64,000 bases of DNA. It comes from Tetradesmus obliquus (taxonomy: Eukaryota; Chlorophyta; Chlorophyceae; Sphaeropleales; Scenedesmaceae). The stretch covers positions 4,795,501 to 4,859,500 of the forward strand of contig CP126202.1 in assembly GCA_030272155.1 (NCBI GenBank), given 5' to 3'. Under the pieces are notes generated by a model that was not told the DNA's origin, did no database searches, and saw only the letters and a list, made by a program, of their open reading frames with translations. The translations under genes were made by a program, and so were the position numbers. Shown here piece by piece: positions 61,795 to 64,000 of this stretch (its first letter is position 1; every line of letters begins with the position of its first letter).

Positions 61795-62100
61795 ATGGGC
61801 CAGCTGCAGCTGATCATGGGCCCACTGGTTGATCTAGAAGTGCGGGGCGTGCCAGCACTGCAGTACTTTGGCAGCCGCGTGTGGAAGTGTTCTGAAGTTA
61901 GTTGAGCTTGCAGGGCTGGAAGAGCGTTCTAGTAGCTGTGCTGTGCTCATGAAGCAAGCCCTGCTTCAAGAGATTTTCGATGGGTGTGCGGCGTGTGTCT
62001 TTGGCGCGAGCCTGCTTGGGCTACAGTGGGTGATCATCACTTCTGGGCCGCTGTTTGACATGGAGGTGCAGGGATGCCCACGCTGAAATACTTCGGCAGC
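61795..62100 (+). repeat. Two 3' copies of the terminal ArsA exon beyond the stop
   Basis: Copies around 61795-61889 (QLQLIMGPLVDLEVRGVPAL and on to FGSRVWK) and 62030-62100 (SGPLFDMEVQG, degraded) lie past the stop at 61639. Confidence 0.9.
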
Positions 62101-62407
62101 CCGCGAGACAGTGGAGTTGGCGGAGCGCTGTGCCCGTTTGTGTTGTGTTGATCCTAAGCAGCAGTGCAACAAGCTGGCTGCTGCTTTTGGACCACTGGTT
62201 GGTTTTGTGGCATCGTGTGGACGTAAATCGACTCTGCAGGGTTTGCTGGTTGGAGCCTCTTGGCAGAGGCCTAGGGCTGCGCTGGATGTGCTGGCAATGG
62301 AGTTGGCCTTTGGCCAAGGAATGGGTTGCTGCCCTTGCAAAATGTTGATTGGGCCTTCATGCATTATACTTGGATACTTGGAGTGCCAAGAGACTTTGGC
62401 GGGGGTG

Positions 62408-62625
62408 TTCTGGCTCAGCATTGCTTGAAGGTGCGCAGCTGTGCATGACCAGCGTACTTCGGTATCCTGGCTCTGTATAGAATTCATCATTTTGCATTAT
62501 CGTGGGCGGATTATGTTGCTGATCAGCGTGCTGGACCACACAGCCTTGTTCCTGATGATGTGAAAAGGCAGTTTTAGGCATGGTAACTGCACAATTGCGC
62601 ACCTTCAAGCAATGCTGGACCAGAA
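62408..62625. mobile_element. Short inverted-repeat element (MITE-like), 218 bp
   Basis: Arms at 62408-62445 and 62588-62625 are near-complementary over 38 bases (core CAGCATTGCTTGAAGGTGCG). Related arm sequences occur singly at 39251-39290 and 43441-43475, so this is a family. No clear target-site duplication was found. Confidence 0.7.
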
Positions 62626-63776
62626 GCCTCCCTGCCCAAAGGCTCCTGGCGTTCCCAGTGGGCTGATCATGCAGGCACAGCAGACCAGCAGCACAGGCTC
62701 ATGTGATAGACATACTTGTAGGCGCAAAGAAGGTTTACAGAGCAGCAGCAGCGGTAAATGAGCACGCCCGGGCAGGGCGGTCATCTGCGCCCACTGCACC
62801 TCCTTGAGGTAGTGCCGTGTAGATCGTGATGTTTGCAGCCCGCAGCAGCTGGTGGCAGCTTGCCTTGGCAGCTTGCCAGTAACTGGCAGCGCCGCTGCCA
62901 TCGCAACGCCCATCCACTGCAGTGTCTGGTGCGCACCGGTGCTTGCAGGAACGTGCAGCATCCACCAGCATGGCGTATGTTCCAGCCTTATTTGGCTCTT
63001 GACACGTATTATGTTGAGCCCGCAACTCGCAGCATAGCAGCCTCTTGGGCTGCTTGCAAGCAGCTGCTCTGCAGGACCTTTCCGGGTTGCAACGGTTGCA
63101 ACAAGCCATTGCAGAAAATTGTGGTCGCACAGTCACTGAGTGCCACTCAGCACCCAGTGGGTGCTTCACACAACAAAATTATTGTGTATCTGACCATCTT
63201 GAGCTGTGTGCGCAGGCAGCAACCAGGGACAGGTGCCACCGGTCAAGCAGTACTGCTACCCTGGGAGTGGCTCCTACAGCGCCATCGCAGTACTGCAGCT
63301 AGCTGCAGCTAGCACTGCTAGCAGCTGGCAGCTGCTCCACTGCTTCACAAGGTGCTTGCAAGGCATGTGCTAGATCTGTAGTTACCACAACAGTACAGCA
63401 GTGTAACATTCAACATCCTGTAAAACCGGTCAGCTTTTTCCGATTTGTTATGTTCACCTGCAGATTGCCGGTGTGGGAGCAGCGTCTGCTCTCCTCGGAG
63501 GTGGTTGCTGTGAAGGGGGTTCTGCAGATTGCATACTGATTGCAAATCTCGTGCATCACTTTAAAATAACAGAACTGGCAATTTCACATTTAGTTCGCTG
63601 GCGCTCGCAGCTCTGTGCGATTGCAGAGCAGATATCAGTAGTCTCACGCCTTCCACACACACCAGCCGCTTTTGTGAGTGAAATTGCGTAACTACGTGAC
63701 AAAAGAAGTCATCAAGACTGTTGGTTGTTTGTGCAGCCTCAGGCTGCTGGGCCTACATGCAGAACTTCCCTCGCAC
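62626..63776. other. Intergenic or intronic sequence after the ArsA gene
   Basis: Both strands have open frames (for example minus 63169-62735), but none shows a convincing family match or phased splice sites. A TGTAA occurs near 63419. Confidence 0.35.
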
Positions 63777-63961
63777 CTGAAGACATCTAATACAGAAGAC
63801 AAGCGATGGACGCCTGAAATACCCTCTGAATCACAAAAGATTTCACCAGCTGATTCGGCTTGTGGCAGTCCGTGTCTGTCACCCGTCGGGTTCCCCAATA
63901 CAGCTGCTGCGGGTGATGCACAGCCTGCCGCATTTTTATTCAAAGAAACAGTAGAAGACAT
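63777..63961 (-). CDS. Possible first exon of a minus-strand gene
   Basis: An ATG at 63961 opens MSSTVSLNKNAAGCASPAAA and continues to SSVLDVFR, ending at a good donor (TTCAG|GTGCGA, exon end 63777). Composition is not low-complexity. No downstream exon could be joined with confidence, and an overlapping plus-strand frame is also open, so this is tentative. Confidence 0.3.
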
Positions 63962-64000
63962 ATAAGCGCAGTCATAGGCTGGTTGGCGTCAGCCGAGCCT

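Noticed and set aside
62735-63169. A second exon for the possible gene starting at 63961.
   Set aside because: Open on both strands, no acceptor joins it in phase with the 63777 donor, and no family features were seen.

Overview
The window looks like nuclear DNA from a green alga (Chlorophyta, probably a chlorophycean). The evidence is GC-rich, very intron-rich genes with GT-AG introns, pervasive CTG/CAG microsatellites, TGTAA poly(A)-type signals after some genes, a plant Shaker-type K+ channel with ankyrin repeats, a tandem two-domain ArsA/GET3 ATPase of the kind known from Chlamydomonas, and a eukaryotic ribosomal protein gene. The organism call is inference; the gene models below were built by hand from splice sites and reading-frame continuity.

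Layout. (1) 6-5086 (-): an 8-exon gene for an 815-residue armadillo-like plus TPR protein. (2) 5087-5471: a short divergent promoter region. (3) 5472-13121 (+): an 11-exon gene for a 626-residue mTERF-like helical-repeat protein, probably organellar. (4) 13122-17244: convergent intergenic DNA with two SINE-like insertions flanked by target-site duplications, minisatellites and a dispersed repeat. (5) 17245-38590 (-): a 30-exon, 21-kb gene for a 1891-residue voltage-gated K+ channel (six transmembrane segments, GYGD filter, CNBD, ankyrin repeats). (6) 39907-41948 (+): RPS25. (7) 42884-44337 (+): a small unrecognised gene. (8) 46034-61639 (+): a two-domain ArsA/GET3-like ATPase. Its 7.6-kb sixth intron (49146-56717) contains, on the opposite strand at 50707-56275, a complete 9-exon gene for a Crypton-type tyrosine recombinase (catalytic R, HxxR, W, Y and a GCR1_C-like C-terminus). 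(9) 61640-64000: decayed copies of the last ArsA exon, a small inverted-repeat element, and possibly the first exon of another minus-strand gene.

The most unusual property is shared by most of the host genes. Almost every multi-exon host gene carries tandem, decayed partial copies of its own exons inside its introns, and these follow one rule. Copies upstream of an exon hold a 3' splice site plus the exon's 5' part; copies downstream hold the exon's 3' part plus a 5' splice site. I count more than 50 such fragments, often next to sense-strand CTG tracts that end in the CTGCAG splice acceptor. The nested Crypton-like gene shows none that I could see. This pattern, and the nested recombinase gene, are the two things most worth following up.
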